Below, piece by piece: positions 35,505 to 43,296 of a stretch of DNA of 53,610 nt. This DNA is from an uncultured Actinomycetes bacterium. GTDB lineage: Bacteria; Actinomycetota; Acidimicrobiia; Acidimicrobiales; RAAP-2. The notes beneath the pieces were generated by a model that was given only the letters and a program-made list of their open reading frames with translations, was not told the origin of the DNA and made no database searches. Each line of letters begins with the position of its first letter. Position 1 is the stretch's first letter. The stretch covers positions 1-53,610 of the forward strand of contig CAIUMH010000051.1 in NCBI GenBank assembly GCA_903900235.1. Direction: 5' to 3'. Both the position numbers and the translations under genes were made by a program.

Positions 35505-36085
35505 AATCCCTCGTGCGAGTCGCCGCCTGTGGCCTCGCTGGCCTCGTCCTCGGCGCCTGCGGCATCCCGACGTCACACGACGCCCGATCTGTCTCTGATC
35601 ACCGGGTGCCCTTCCACCTCTTGTCCCCCACCATCCCCTCCACCACCACTACGACCCAGCCGGCTGCTGCCTTCGTGTCGGAGCCGATCTTCCTCGCAGA
35701 CTCGAGCAATGTGGTCGAGGTCCGTCGTGACGTCGTGGTTCCTGCTGGACTCATCGACGTGCTCAAGGCGCTCTTTGCTGGACCCACGACCGCCGAGACC
35801 ACGCAGGGGCTGACCACTGCACTGCCCTCTGAGGTCAAGGTGCTCGACACCACGACCCAAGGGACCCGCGTCACCCTCGATCTCAGCCAGAGCTTCGGTC
35901 AGATCACCGGCGAGGCCGAGGTCACCGCCGTGGCCCAGATCGTGCTGACCACGACAAGCCAGCCTGGAATCTCCGAGGTCCTCTTCTCAATCGGTGGGCA
36001 CTCCATCAGCGTGCCTACGCCAAGTGGCGTGACCACGGCGCTGCCGGTCAGTGCAGCGGACTACCGACCACTTGTCCGCCCCTAG
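35501..36085 (+). CDS. GerMN-domain lipoprotein (short LpqB-like)
   Basis: 194-aa exported lipoprotein. The signal peptide ends in lipobox LGAC with acceptor Cys20, then a Thr/Pro linker (about 45-60) and a GerMN-like domain (about 65-175). In mycobacteria LpqB follows MtrB and tunes it, but is near 580 aa with a large C-terminal domain, absent here. The ATG overlaps the kinase stop (ATGA). Its TAG stop shares a CTAG palindrome with the convergent rsfS stop. Confidence 0.82.
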   Translation: MKSLVRVAACGLAGLVLGACGIPTSHDARSVSDHRVPFHLLSPTIPSTTTTTQPAAAFVSEPIFLADSSNVVEVRRDVVVPAGLIDVLKALFAGPTTAETTQGLTTALPSEVKVLDTTTQGTRVTLDLSQSFGQITGEAEVTAVAQIVLTTTSQPGISEVLFSIGGHSISVPTPSGVTTALPVSAADYRPLVRP

Positions 36086-36513
36086 TGCGCTGTGGTCTCG
36101 TCAGCCGCCTCGGGACGACTCACGAAGGCTGAGACGTCGATGCGCGGAGCATTCGACCAGAGGTGCTCTAGGTCATAGAACTCGCGGGTCTCCTCGAGGA
36201 ACACGTGGATGACGACGTCGCCGTAGTCCATCAGGACCCATGACGGCTCCCGATGTCCCTCAAGACGAATGGGTGACCTCGTTGTGGCCACCTTGATCTG
36301 CGCCTCGATCTCCTCGACGATCGCCGACACCTGTCGCTCATTGCGACCCGACACAATGACGAACGCCTCCACGACTCCGAGGAGCTCGGCGAGATCGAGA
36401 ACTATTGGGTCGATGCCCAGCTTGTCATCGGCTCCCCGAACAGCTGCCTCCACCAAGGCGAGGGTGTCTGCCGTGGGGTTACTAATGATCTCGACAGCCA
36501 CGGCATCGCTCAT
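36082..36513 (-). CDS. rsfS: Ribosomal silencing factor RsfS
   Basis: 143-aa Iojap-family protein that binds L14 on the 50S subunit and blocks joining in starvation. It has GIDPIVLDLAELLGVVEAFVI, SGRNERQV, the WVLMDYGDVVIHVF block and REFYDLEHLW. The ATG overlaps the stop of the preceding small gene by 4 nt; a longer start would add unrelated residues. It follows nadD plus one small gene, close to the usual actinobacterial order. Confidence 0.97.
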   Translation of the reverse strand: MSDAVAVEIISNPTADTLALVEAAVRGADDKLGIDPIVLDLAELLGVVEAFVIVSGRNERQVSAIVEEIEAQIKVATTRSPIRLEGHREPSWVLMDYGDVVIHVFLEETREFYDLEHLWSNAPRIDVSAFVSRPEAADETTAH

Positions 36514-36740
36514 CGGACACCCCACAATGCACCAAGGGACGCAGCGAACGGGGCGGCGAGAAGGAGCACTGAAACGGCCATCCATCGTGTGCGCTCACGG
36601 TGCGCTGCTGCAGTGGCCGCCCGACGGGACCGTCGGCTCGGGGCGGCGTGGTGTCCGAAGCTGGCAGCATGCGCTCCGTGCTGACGGGAGCGGTGAAGGA
36701 CTGCGCCACGACGCTGGTGTGAGGGGGTCTCGAGGGTCAT
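36510..36740 (-). CDS. Small single-pass membrane protein between nadD and rsfS
   Basis: 76-aa product: a basic, His/Arg-rich N-terminal half (no acidic residue from 8 to 48) followed by one membrane helix (about 53-73) at the very C-terminus. A strong GAGGAG site, formed across the nadD stop, lies 3 nt before the ATG, and its stop overlaps the rsfS start (ATGA), so the frame is well supported. In Streptomyces-type genomes a LytR-CpsA-Psr gene often sits between nadD and rsfS. This product resembles only the basic-plus-helix anchor of such proteins, so it may be a shortened relative. Function unknown. Confidence 0.72.
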   Translation of the reverse strand: MTLETPSHQRRGAVLHRSRQHGAHAASFGHHAAPSRRSRRAATAAAHRERTRWMAVSVLLLAAPFAASLGALWGVR

Positions 36741-36747
36741 CTGCTCC

Positions 36748-37341
36748 TCAAGCGTACAGACCGTGCTCGTCGATGTGCCGGATGATGGCCTCCGGCACCC
36801 GGCCGGACACCGATACACCCTGTGCTACGTCACGGCGGATACTGGTGCTTGAGATGTCGAGCTCATCGCTCTCGAGCGCCACGCTGCGCCAGCCCCGCGG
36901 GAGTCGCAGGGGGCTTCCGGGTCGAGATACGACAGCGACGCGGACGAGCCTTCGCAGCTCGTCGGCTCGCTCCCACGTGTCGAGCGTGCCAGCGAGATCA
37001 GCCCCCACGACCAGCCACGGGAGCACCACCCCACCCTCGCCGAGCTGCTCAACGGTGTCGATGGTGTAGCTCGGTCCCCCGCGCTCGACCTCGAAGTCGC
37101 AGACTTCCAGGCCCTCATGGCCCTCGACCCCCAACTTCGCCATGGCCAGCCGCTCGACCGCGGGAGAGACCATTCGCCCTGGCGACTTCTGCCAAGGATC
37201 GTTGGCGACCACGATCAGCACGCTGGTCAGGCCGAGCGATTGGCGAGCCCGATCAGCCGCCGCCACATGGCCGAGGTGCAACGGGTCGAAGGTGCCGCCA
37301 AAGATCCCCACCGAACCCGGCTGCTGAGGCATCGCCACCAT
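36748..37341 (-). CDS. nadD: Nicotinate-nucleotide adenylyltransferase
   Basis: Makes deamido-NAD from nicotinate mononucleotide and ATP. The 197-aa product has [18 protein letters not shown] and a C-terminal block [13 protein letters not shown]. The ATG at 37341 is preferred because it overlaps the stop of a 16-codon upstream ORF and an AAGGGG site lies 3 nt before it; an ATG 9 nt further in is an alternative. A longer frame running to the DAHP synthase promoter is not conserved in type. Confidence 0.94.
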   Translation of the reverse strand: MVAMPQQPGSVGIFGGTFDPLHLGHVAAADRARQSLGLTSVLIVVANDPWQKSPGRMVSPAVERLAMAKLGVEGHEGLEVCDFEVERGGPSYTIDTVEQLGEGGVVLPWLVVGADLAGTLDTWERADELRRLVRVAVVSRPGSPLRLPRGWRSVALESDELDISSTSIRRDVAQGVSVSGRVPEAIIRHIDEHGLYA

Positions 37342-37391
37342 CAGCCCCTTCGACGCCAAGCACCGACGGTGGACCGATGCCGCTGAGCCAT
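37341..37391 (-). CDS. Leaderless 16-codon upstream ORF coupled to nadD
   Basis: ATG at 37391 lies exactly 6 nt after a TAGGCT -10 box, so it would be the first codon of the transcript. It encodes [16 protein letters not shown] and stops with a TGA that overlaps the nadD ATG (TGATG). The peptide itself shows no domain; its role, if any, would be to load ribosomes onto nadD. Confidence 0.5.
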   Translation of the reverse strand: MAQRHRSTVGAWRRRG

Positions 37392-37397
37392 CTTCCG

Positions 37398-37446
37398 AGC
37401 CTAGAACCTCGGTCGGCGACCGAGCCCACGCCACGTCCCGTAGCAT
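37398..37446. promoter_or_regulatory. Divergent promoter region of nadD and DAHP synthase with shared palindrome
   Basis: Minus-strand -10 TAGGCT (37398-37403) faces the upstream ORF and nadD. Plus-strand -10 TAGCAT (37441-37446) ends 7 nt before the DAHP synthase GTG. Between them is a perfect palindrome with 8-bp arms and a 1-bp centre (37408-37424, CTCGGTCG-G-CGACCGAG) that reaches the -35 region of both promoters. Confidence 0.55.
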
Positions 37447-37453
37447 CAGTGCC

Positions 37454-38812
37454 GTGACCGAGACCCGAGACCCTCAGGACTGGAGCCCCGGGTCCTGGCG
37501 CGCCCATGAGGCGGCCCAGCAGCCGACCTGGCCCGACGCTTCTGCGCTTGCGGCGATAGAGGCACACCTAGCCCTCCTGCCACCGCTCGTCTTCGCCGGC
37601 GAGGCGCGTCGCCTGTCGGCCGACCTCGCCGACGTTGCCGCCGGTCGGGCCTTCCTCCTCCAGGCCGGCGACTGTGCGGAGTCCTTCCACGACTCCGCCG
37701 CCGACCAGATCCGGGACAAGCTCAAAGTCATCCTGCAGATGGCTGTCGCCTTGACCTACGCCTCTGGCGTCCCGGTGGTCAAGGTCGGCCGGATCGCAGG
37801 GCAGTTCGCAAAGCCGCGATCGAGCGCTACCGAGGAGCGCGACGGCCTGGTGCTCGACTCGTTCCGGGGCCACATCGTTAACTCCGAGGTGTTCACCGCT
37901 GCCGATCGGACGCCGGACCCCACGCGCCTGCTTGAGGCCTACCACCAGTCGGTGGCGACGCTGAACCTGCTTCGTGCTTTCACCAAGGGTGGGTTTGCCG
38001 ACCTCAGTCAGGTCCACTCATGGAACCAGGAGTTTGTCGCATCGTCGCTCGAGGGTCAGCGCTACGAGACGATTGCAGGCGAGATCGACCGGGCGTTGCA
38101 CTTCATGGCTGCCTGTGGCATCGACTTATCGCGCGAGGGTTCGCTCCACGAGGTCGATTTCTACACCAGCCACGAGGCATTGATCCTGCCCTACGAACAG
38201 GCGCTCACCCGGATCGACTCAACAACCGGCGACGCCTACGACTGCTCGGCGCACATGCTCTGGATCGGTGACCGCACCCGCCAGATCGACGGCGCCCACG
38301 TCGAGTTCCTTTCCGGCGTCAAGAACCCCATCGGCATCAAGGTTGGACCCTCCGCCGACGTCGATGAGATCGCCGCTCTGTGTGACACGCTCGATCCCGG
38401 GATGACCCCAGGACGGCTCACGCTCATCACCCGCTACGGCGCCGACCGGGTGAGTGCCCATCTGCCGGAACTCATCGAGGCGGTTGGCCGCTCAGGGCAT
38501 CCAGTGGTGTGGGCATGTGACCCGATGCACGGGAACACCTTCACCTCGTCAAGCGGTCACAAGACCCGGCGCTTCGACGACATCGTGGCCGAGATCGCCG
38601 CATTCTTCGCCGTCCACCGATCTATGGGCACCTGGCCCGGTGGCGTGCACATCGAGCTCACCGGCGACGACGTGACCGAGTGCCTCGGCGGCTCGGAGTC
38701 CATCCTCGAGGGCCATCTGGCGGACAACTACACGACGATCTGCGATCCACGACTCAATGCTCGCCAATCGCTCGATCTGGCGTTCTTGGTCGCCGAGCAG
38801 CTCCGAGCCTGA
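37454..38812 (+). CDS. aroG: 3-deoxy-7-phosphoheptulonate synthase, class II
   Basis: Condenses PEP with erythrose 4-phosphate, the first step of the shikimate pathway. The 452-aa product is a class II (plant/mycobacterial-type) enzyme: WSPGSWR, metal Cys in [27 protein letters not shown], a [11 protein letters not shown] block, [18 protein letters not shown] and DPRLNA. The start is GTG with TAGCAT 7 nt upstream and no Shine-Dalgarno, so it is probably leaderless. The symbol follows mycobacterial usage. Confidence 0.96.
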   Translation: MTETRDPQDWSPGSWRAHEAAQQPTWPDASALAAIEAHLALLPPLVFAGEARRLSADLADVAAGRAFLLQAGDCAESFHDSAADQIRDKLKVILQMAVALTYASGVPVVKVGRIAGQFAKPRSSATEERDGLVLDSFRGHIVNSEVFTAADRTPDPTRLLEAYHQSVATLNLLRAFTKGGFADLSQVHSWNQEFVASSLEGQRYETIAGEIDRALHFMAACGIDLSREGSLHEVDFYTSHEALILPYEQALTRIDSTTGDAYDCSAHMLWIGDRTRQIDGAHVEFLSGVKNPIGIKVGPSADVDEIAALCDTLDPGMTPGRLTLITRYGADRVSAHLPELIEAVGRSGHPVVWACDPMHGNTFTSSSGHKTRRFDDIVAEIAAFFAVHRSMGTWPGGVHIELTGDDVTECLGGSESILEGHLADNYTTICDPRLNARQSLDLAFLVAEQLRA

Positions 38813-38817
38813 CCGAG

Positions 38818-38837
38818 AGGCGGCTACCGAGCCGTTT
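38818..38837 (+). terminator. Weak hairpin after the DAHP synthase gene
   Basis: Eight-base arms (38818-38825 and 38830-38837, two G-U pairs) around a 4-nt loop, a few bases after the stop. Only a short T run, mostly inside the stem. It may end transcription towards the convergent phosphatase gene. The rest of the 135-nt gap shows nothing firm. Confidence 0.35.
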
Positions 38838-38947
38838 CGGCCCCGATCAGCGGCAGATTCACATTCGTCGGTGCGGTCGGCCTGACTCCGGTGCACGACA
38901 CAACCATGAGCCCGGCACGCAACGTGCCCGGCGGCAGCGCTCCGACA

Positions 38948-39634
38948 TCAGCTATGCACGTCGTTGTAGCGCTTGAGTCGCCATCCGAAGTCCGAGTGCT
39001 CCCATTCGGTCAACGACGCATGCGCGGTCTGGAGCCGAAGGCGGCGGTGGGGTCCTCCTTCGGGAGATCCCGCAAGAAGCCGAAGCATGGAGGCCTCGAT
39101 CACCCCCGCATGGGTAGCCACGACGACGAGGCGTCCAGATTGGGCACCGGCGATTCGTTCCATGGCCTGACCAACCCGGTCGACGAACCCGTTCCAGGAC
39201 TCTCCGCCGGGGGCGAAGGGGTCGCCGGGATTGGCGTCGAAGTCGCGGGGTTCGAATTGCTCGACGTACTCCTCCCAGAGCAGCCCATCGGCGACTCCTG
39301 GGTGCAGCTCGCACAGATCGCAGTCGATGACCACTTCCGAGGGATCACGACGCAGGGCCGGAGCCAGGATCGCCGCCGTCTCCTGGGCTCGAGCAAGTCG
39401 TGAGGCCATCAGGACTTCCGCATCGGCGAGCTCACCGGTCGCCGCAAGCCGATCGGCCATAGCCGACACCTGACGTCGACCCTCATCGGTCAGCCCGCTG
39501 CAGGTGTCGTGGCCGCCAATGCGTCCCGAGACGTTGACCTCGCCTTGGCCGTGGCGCACCAGCACGATCCTCGTGGCACCCGAGGGTGTCTCCATGGTGG
39601 TGCGGAGTCCTTCGGGTGGCTGGATCCGGCTCAC
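38948..39634 (-). CDS. Histidine phosphatase family protein (phosphoglycerate mutase-like)
   Basis: 228-aa protein with the phospho-His motif RHG at 27-29 (VLVRHGQGEVN), the second-half LMASRLARAQETA block and VATHAGVIEASM with the second catalytic His. Actinobacterial genomes often carry such a gene near rsfS; in Mycobacterium that one is a glucosyl-3-phosphoglycerate phosphatase, but substrate is not predictable here. The GTG overlaps the stop of the VWA gene by 4 nt (GTGA). Confidence 0.88.
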   Translation of the reverse strand: MSRIQPPEGLRTTMETPSGATRIVLVRHGQGEVNVSGRIGGHDTCSGLTDEGRRQVSAMADRLAATGELADAEVLMASRLARAQETAAILAPALRRDPSEVVIDCDLCELHPGVADGLLWEEYVEQFEPRDFDANPGDPFAPGGESWNGFVDRVGQAMERIAGAQSGRLVVVATHAGVIEASMLRLLAGSPEGGPHRRLRLQTAHASLTEWEHSDFGWRLKRYNDVHS

Positions 39635-41091
39635 GCCAGCTCGCCGACGAACTTCTCGAGCTGACGCAGCGTGCGGACCTCAACCACGGAATCGCAGTGC
39701 ACCCCGTACTCTCCGACGATCGAGTCGCCTGATCCCCAATAGGACGACGGCTCCGGGTTGAGCCAGTAGACGTGCCGGGCTCGCGCCTGGAGATCAGCGA
39801 TCACCCAGGCATTCGACGCGTGGTAGTTATTGCGAGCGTCTCCCAAGATCAGCACGCTGGTGCGCGAGTTGATCTCGTCGGCCCATCGGTCATGGAAGCG
39901 CTCGAAGGCGTGGCCGTAGTCCGAATGGCCGTCCACCCAGACCACGTCGGCCTCGGAGTTGATCCGCTCGATGGCCTCCGCTGGGTCATCTGCCACCTCG
40001 AACAGACGGGTCACCTCATCGATGTTGTCGACAAACACGAATGACCGGACCTTGGAGAACTGCGAGCTGATGGCGTAGACGAGGTGGAGGGTAAATCGGG
40101 CGAACGAGGCCACCGACCCTGAGATGTCGGCGATCACGACGATCTCGGGCTTCGAGGGATTGGGGTGTTTGTAGCGCGGGTCGATCGGCACGCCCCCCGT
40201 CGAGAGCGACCGACGCACGGTTTGGCGGAAGTCAAGGGGGCCCTTTCGCCCATGGCGCCGCTTGCGCGTCAGACGCACCGCTAGCTTGCGGCTCAGCGGC
40301 CCGAGTGCCCGCTGGAGCGACAGCATCTCGTCTCGCGAGGCATGCATGACATCGACGTCCTCGGGCAGGGGCTTGCGCACCGATCGAGCCAAAGCCTCTG
40401 CCCCACGATCCTCCACCAGCCGTCGTCGGATCTCAGCCTCCACCGCTCGCTTCATCCCTTCGACGCGCACGCCGAGCTCGTCGCGGGCGAGGCGCTCCTC
40501 GAGTCCCGTCAAGCCGGCCTCACCCTTGTCCCGGCGCTGCTCGTCGAGCACCTTCTCGAGCACCCCGTCGAGATCGAGGTTTCGCAGGGTCCGATAGAGG
40601 TAGTAGGTCCCGCCGACCGGGCGTCCGGGCTCCATCCCGGCGTAACGGCTGACTGCCTGCTGGGCAACGGCAGAGCGCATCTGGGCGTCATTGCTCCGGA
40701 TGGCTGCCTCGAGCATCTGGGCCAACTCCTCAGCCGACATCGTCGACCCGCCGCCCTGGCCCATGGACTTTCCTGCGCCCTTGAGGCCCTTGGCCCCCTG
40801 GCCCTGTGCCTCATCGTCCTGGTCGTCACGATCGTCGTCGTCGTGATCATCGGCGTCATTGTCTGCCGAGCGGTCTCGGCGATCGGCGAAGTAGATCTCG
40901 AATACCGAATCGAAGGCCGCACGGTGGTCCTCGGACTTGACCAAGGTGGCTCGAAGCGAGGACTTAAAAACCGCCCGCTGCCCGAGGTCGATCTCCGAGA
41001 CGGCATTGGCGGCATCGACGTGCTCGGTCAGCGAGATGGGCAGGCCGGCGCGCCGGAGCTCGACGATGAAGTCATTCAGGACGTCGAGCAC
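39631..41091 (-). CDS. VWA domain-containing protein (CoxE-like)
   Basis: 486-aa protein. A Gly- and Asp-rich linker (about 70-115) follows an N-terminal helical region. A basic segment (about 275-295) precedes the C-terminal von Willebrand A domain, whose MIDAS motif DISGS at 322-326 is intact. CoxE-type proteins work with MoxR AAA+ ATPases in metal-cofactor insertion or complex remodelling. The moxR-like gene lies just upstream (9 nt gap). No carbon monoxide dehydrogenase genes are in the window, so the target is unknown. Confidence 0.88.
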   Translation of the reverse strand: MLDVLNDFIVELRRAGLPISLTEHVDAANAVSEIDLGQRAVFKSSLRATLVKSEDHRAAFDSVFEIYFADRRDRSADNDADDHDDDDRDDQDDEAQGQGAKGLKGAGKSMGQGGGSTMSAEELAQMLEAAIRSNDAQMRSAVAQQAVSRYAGMEPGRPVGGTYYLYRTLRNLDLDGVLEKVLDEQRRDKGEAGLTGLEERLARDELGVRVEGMKRAVEAEIRRRLVEDRGAEALARSVRKPLPEDVDVMHASRDEMLSLQRALGPLSRKLAVRLTRKRRHGRKGPLDFRQTVRRSLSTGGVPIDPRYKHPNPSKPEIVVIADISGSVASFARFTLHLVYAISSQFSKVRSFVFVDNIDEVTRLFEVADDPAEAIERINSEADVVWVDGHSDYGHAFERFHDRWADEINSRTSVLILGDARNNYHASNAWVIADLQARARHVYWLNPEPSSYWGSGDSIVGEYGVHCDSVVEVRTLRQLEKFVGELA

Positions 41092-41100
41092 TCCTCTCCC

Positions 41101-42003
41101 CTATCTCCTCGGAGCAGGCTTGGTGCCAAGGAGCTCGTGGCGGGCTCGCTCGATATCGCTCTGGTACTTGAGCAGGATGTGGAGCGTCTCGGCCGTATCG
41201 GTCTCATTGATCTCACCCTTGCCGAGGACCACCAGGGTTCGCGCCCAGTCAATCGTCTCCGATACCGACGGGTGCTTGCGAAGCTCCATGGACCGGATGG
41301 TTCGGACGATCTGGGCAATCTGGAGCGCCAGCTCTCCCGAGATGCCAGGCACGCGACGTTCCACGATCATCCGCTCGCGCTCGACATCGGGGTAGCCCAC
41401 GTGCAGGAACAGGCATCGGCGCTTGAGCGCCTCGGAGAGTTCGCGAGTGTTGTTCGATGTCAGAAACACCATGGGTATCTGCTCGGCCGTGACCGTTCCG
41501 AGCTCAGGTATCGACACTTGATACTCAGAGAGGATCTCGAGCATGAGCGCCTCGGTCTCGAGCTCCACCCGGTCAACCTCGTCGATGAGTAGGACAACCG
41601 GGTCCTTGGCTCGGATGGCTTCGAGCAGCGGTCGGGTGAGCAGAAAGTCCTCGTCGAAGATGTCCTCCTCGAGTTCCGACCAATCCCGATCTTGGGCACT
41701 CCCTTGTCCGGCCTGGATCCGCAGCAGCTGCTTGCGGTAGTTCCACTCGTAGAGGGCCTTGGATTCATCGAGGCCCTCGTAGCACTGGAGCCGGATCAGC
41801 CGAGCGCCCGTGAGCTCCGCAACGGACTTGGCCAGCTGGGTCTTGCCTGTTCCGGCAGGTCCTTCCACCAAGATGGGCTTCTGCAGTCGATCAGCCAAGA
41901 AGACAGTGGCGGCGATGGCCTCGTCGGACAGGTAGTCAACCTCGTTGAGTCGGTCCCCGACCTCATCGGGGCTCGAGAATCGCGGTGCGGTGATGTCGTT
42001 CAC
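41101..42003 (-). CDS. MoxR-family AAA+ ATPase
   Basis: 300-aa ATPase with Walker A GPAGTGKT at 48-55, Walker B LLIDEVDR with Asp141-Glu142, sensor 1 FLTSNNTRELSEALKRRC, and a helical lid. MoxR proteins pair with VWA proteins as chaperone-like modules, and one follows directly. The GTG overlaps the proA stop by 4 nt (GTGA), so it is translated with the proline genes, though no biochemical link is evident. Confidence 0.92.
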   Translation of the reverse strand: MNDITAPRFSSPDEVGDRLNEVDYLSDEAIAATVFLADRLQKPILVEGPAGTGKTQLAKSVAELTGARLIRLQCYEGLDESKALYEWNYRKQLLRIQAGQGSAQDRDWSELEEDIFDEDFLLTRPLLEAIRAKDPVVLLIDEVDRVELETEALMLEILSEYQVSIPELGTVTAEQIPMVFLTSNNTRELSEALKRRCLFLHVGYPDVERERMIVERRVPGISGELALQIAQIVRTIRSMELRKHPSVSETIDWARTLVVLGKGEINETDTAETLHILLKYQSDIERARHELLGTKPAPRR

Positions 42004-43247
42004 GTGCGTGTCTGTCCTTCTCCTCGGATGACCCAGCGGATGCTGGTGAGTGCCTCGAGGCCCATCGGGCCCCGAGCATGGATCTTCTGTGTCGAGATAC
42101 CGACCTCGGCGCCGAGGCCGAGCTCGCTGCCGTCGACAAAGCGGGTGGAGGCGTTCAGCAGCACTGCTGCCGCATCGACCTCGTTCAAGAATCGCTCGGC
42201 GGCCACCACGTCGTCGGTGACGATGGCTTCGGAGTGACCTGAGCTATGGCGGTTGACGTGGTCGATTGCCTCGTCGAGATCAGCCACGACCCGAACGGTC
42301 GCCACGAGGTCGAGGAACTCAATATGGAAATCCTCTTCGGTGGCGGCCTCAATGTCGTCACGGAACCCACACGCCGCCTCATCACCGAGGAGCCGGACCT
42401 CCGGCATGGCGCTCGACAGTCGATCGAGCACCTCGGCCGCCACCGACTCGTGCAAGACGAGCGACTCCATGGCGTTGCAGACCCCAGGACGCTGGGTCTT
42501 GGCGTTGACGATGATCGCGATGGCCATGTCGAGGTCGGCGGCGCGATCGACATAGACATGACAGTTCCCACCGCCATCGAGGACATAGGGCACCGTGGCG
42601 TGCGCTCGCATCGACCCGATCAGCGCCGGTCCACCCCTCGGGATCAGGCAGTCGATGATTCCCTCAAGCTGCATGAAGGCCGCAGCGGTCTCATGGCTTG
42701 TGTCCTCCACCAAGGTGATCGCCGCAGCCGGAAGTCCAACTGCGACGAGACCAGCGCGCAGCGCTGCAGTCACCGCCACATTGGAGCGGATCGACGTCGA
42801 GGATCCCCGGAGGAATGCCGCGTTGCCTGCGGCGATACAGAGACCAGCTGCATCTGCGGTGACATTTGGGCGGTTCTCATAGATGACCCCGATGACCCCA
42901 AGTGGTCGCCGAACCCTCGTGACCTTGAGCCCATTGGGTCGGATACTCCCGTCCACGGTCACGCCAACTGGGTCCGGCAGCCCCGCCACCGTCTCGAGGC
43001 CTCGGGCCATCGCCTCGATCCGTCCCTCATCAAGCCGGAGCCGATCGATGGCGGTCGCCCCAATTTCCGCTGCCTGTGCGGCCACAAGATCGGCCTCGTT
43101 GGCCTCGAGGATCTCGCCCTGAGCCGCGCGAAGTGCCCGTGCGGCTGCCCTGAGTGCCTCCTGGCGAACAGCACCGGAGGCTTGAGCGACCTCGACTGAC
43201 GCCTTCTTGACCTCTGCGCCGAGCACGGCAATGTGGGACAGCGTCAT
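42000..43247 (-). CDS. proA: Glutamate-5-semialdehyde dehydrogenase
   Basis: NADPH-dependent reduction of glutamyl phosphate in proline synthesis. The 415-aa product has VIYENRPNVTADAAGLCIAAGNA, the catalytic Cys in KTQRPGVCNAMESL, and the C-terminal block LLNASTRFVDGSELGLGAEVGISTQKIHARGPMGLEAL. The ATG at 43247 starts directly on the domain. It lies 49 nt after proB; a -10-like TACGCT ends 8 nt upstream, so an internal promoter is possible. Confidence 0.97.
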   Translation of the reverse strand: MTLSHIAVLGAEVKKASVEVAQASGAVRQEALRAAARALRAAQGEILEANEADLVAAQAAEIGATAIDRLRLDEGRIEAMARGLETVAGLPDPVGVTVDGSIRPNGLKVTRVRRPLGVIGVIYENRPNVTADAAGLCIAAGNAAFLRGSSTSIRSNVAVTAALRAGLVAVGLPAAAITLVEDTSHETAAAFMQLEGIIDCLIPRGGPALIGSMRAHATVPYVLDGGGNCHVYVDRAADLDMAIAIIVNAKTQRPGVCNAMESLVLHESVAAEVLDRLSSAMPEVRLLGDEAACGFRDDIEAATEEDFHIEFLDLVATVRVVADLDEAIDHVNRHSSGHSEAIVTDDVVAAERFLNEVDAAAVLLNASTRFVDGSELGLGAEVGISTQKIHARGPMGLEALTSIRWVIRGEGQTRT

Positions 43248-43255
43248 GAGGGCAG

Positions 43256-43261
43256 AGCGTA
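43256..43261 (-). promoter_or_regulatory. Possible short-leader -10 box of proA (TACGCT)
   Basis: TACGCT ends 8 nt before the proA ATG in the 49-nt gap after proB, without a ribosome binding site. Weak evidence on its own; included because spacing resembles the other short-leader promoters. Confidence 0.3.
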
Positions 43262-43296
43262 CCAATGCATCGAGGGAACCCCTGCGGCACCCGGCG

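Noticed and set aside
37408-37424. The 17-bp palindrome taken alone as a proven operator
   Set aside because: A palindrome with 8-bp arms is expected about once in a window this size by chance. It is kept only because of its position between two divergent promoters.
38948-42003. MoxR plus VWA pair considered as part of a defence or conflict system
   Set aside because: No nuclease, toxin, NTPase partner or other defence gene nearby; overlaps with proA point to a housekeeping transcript.
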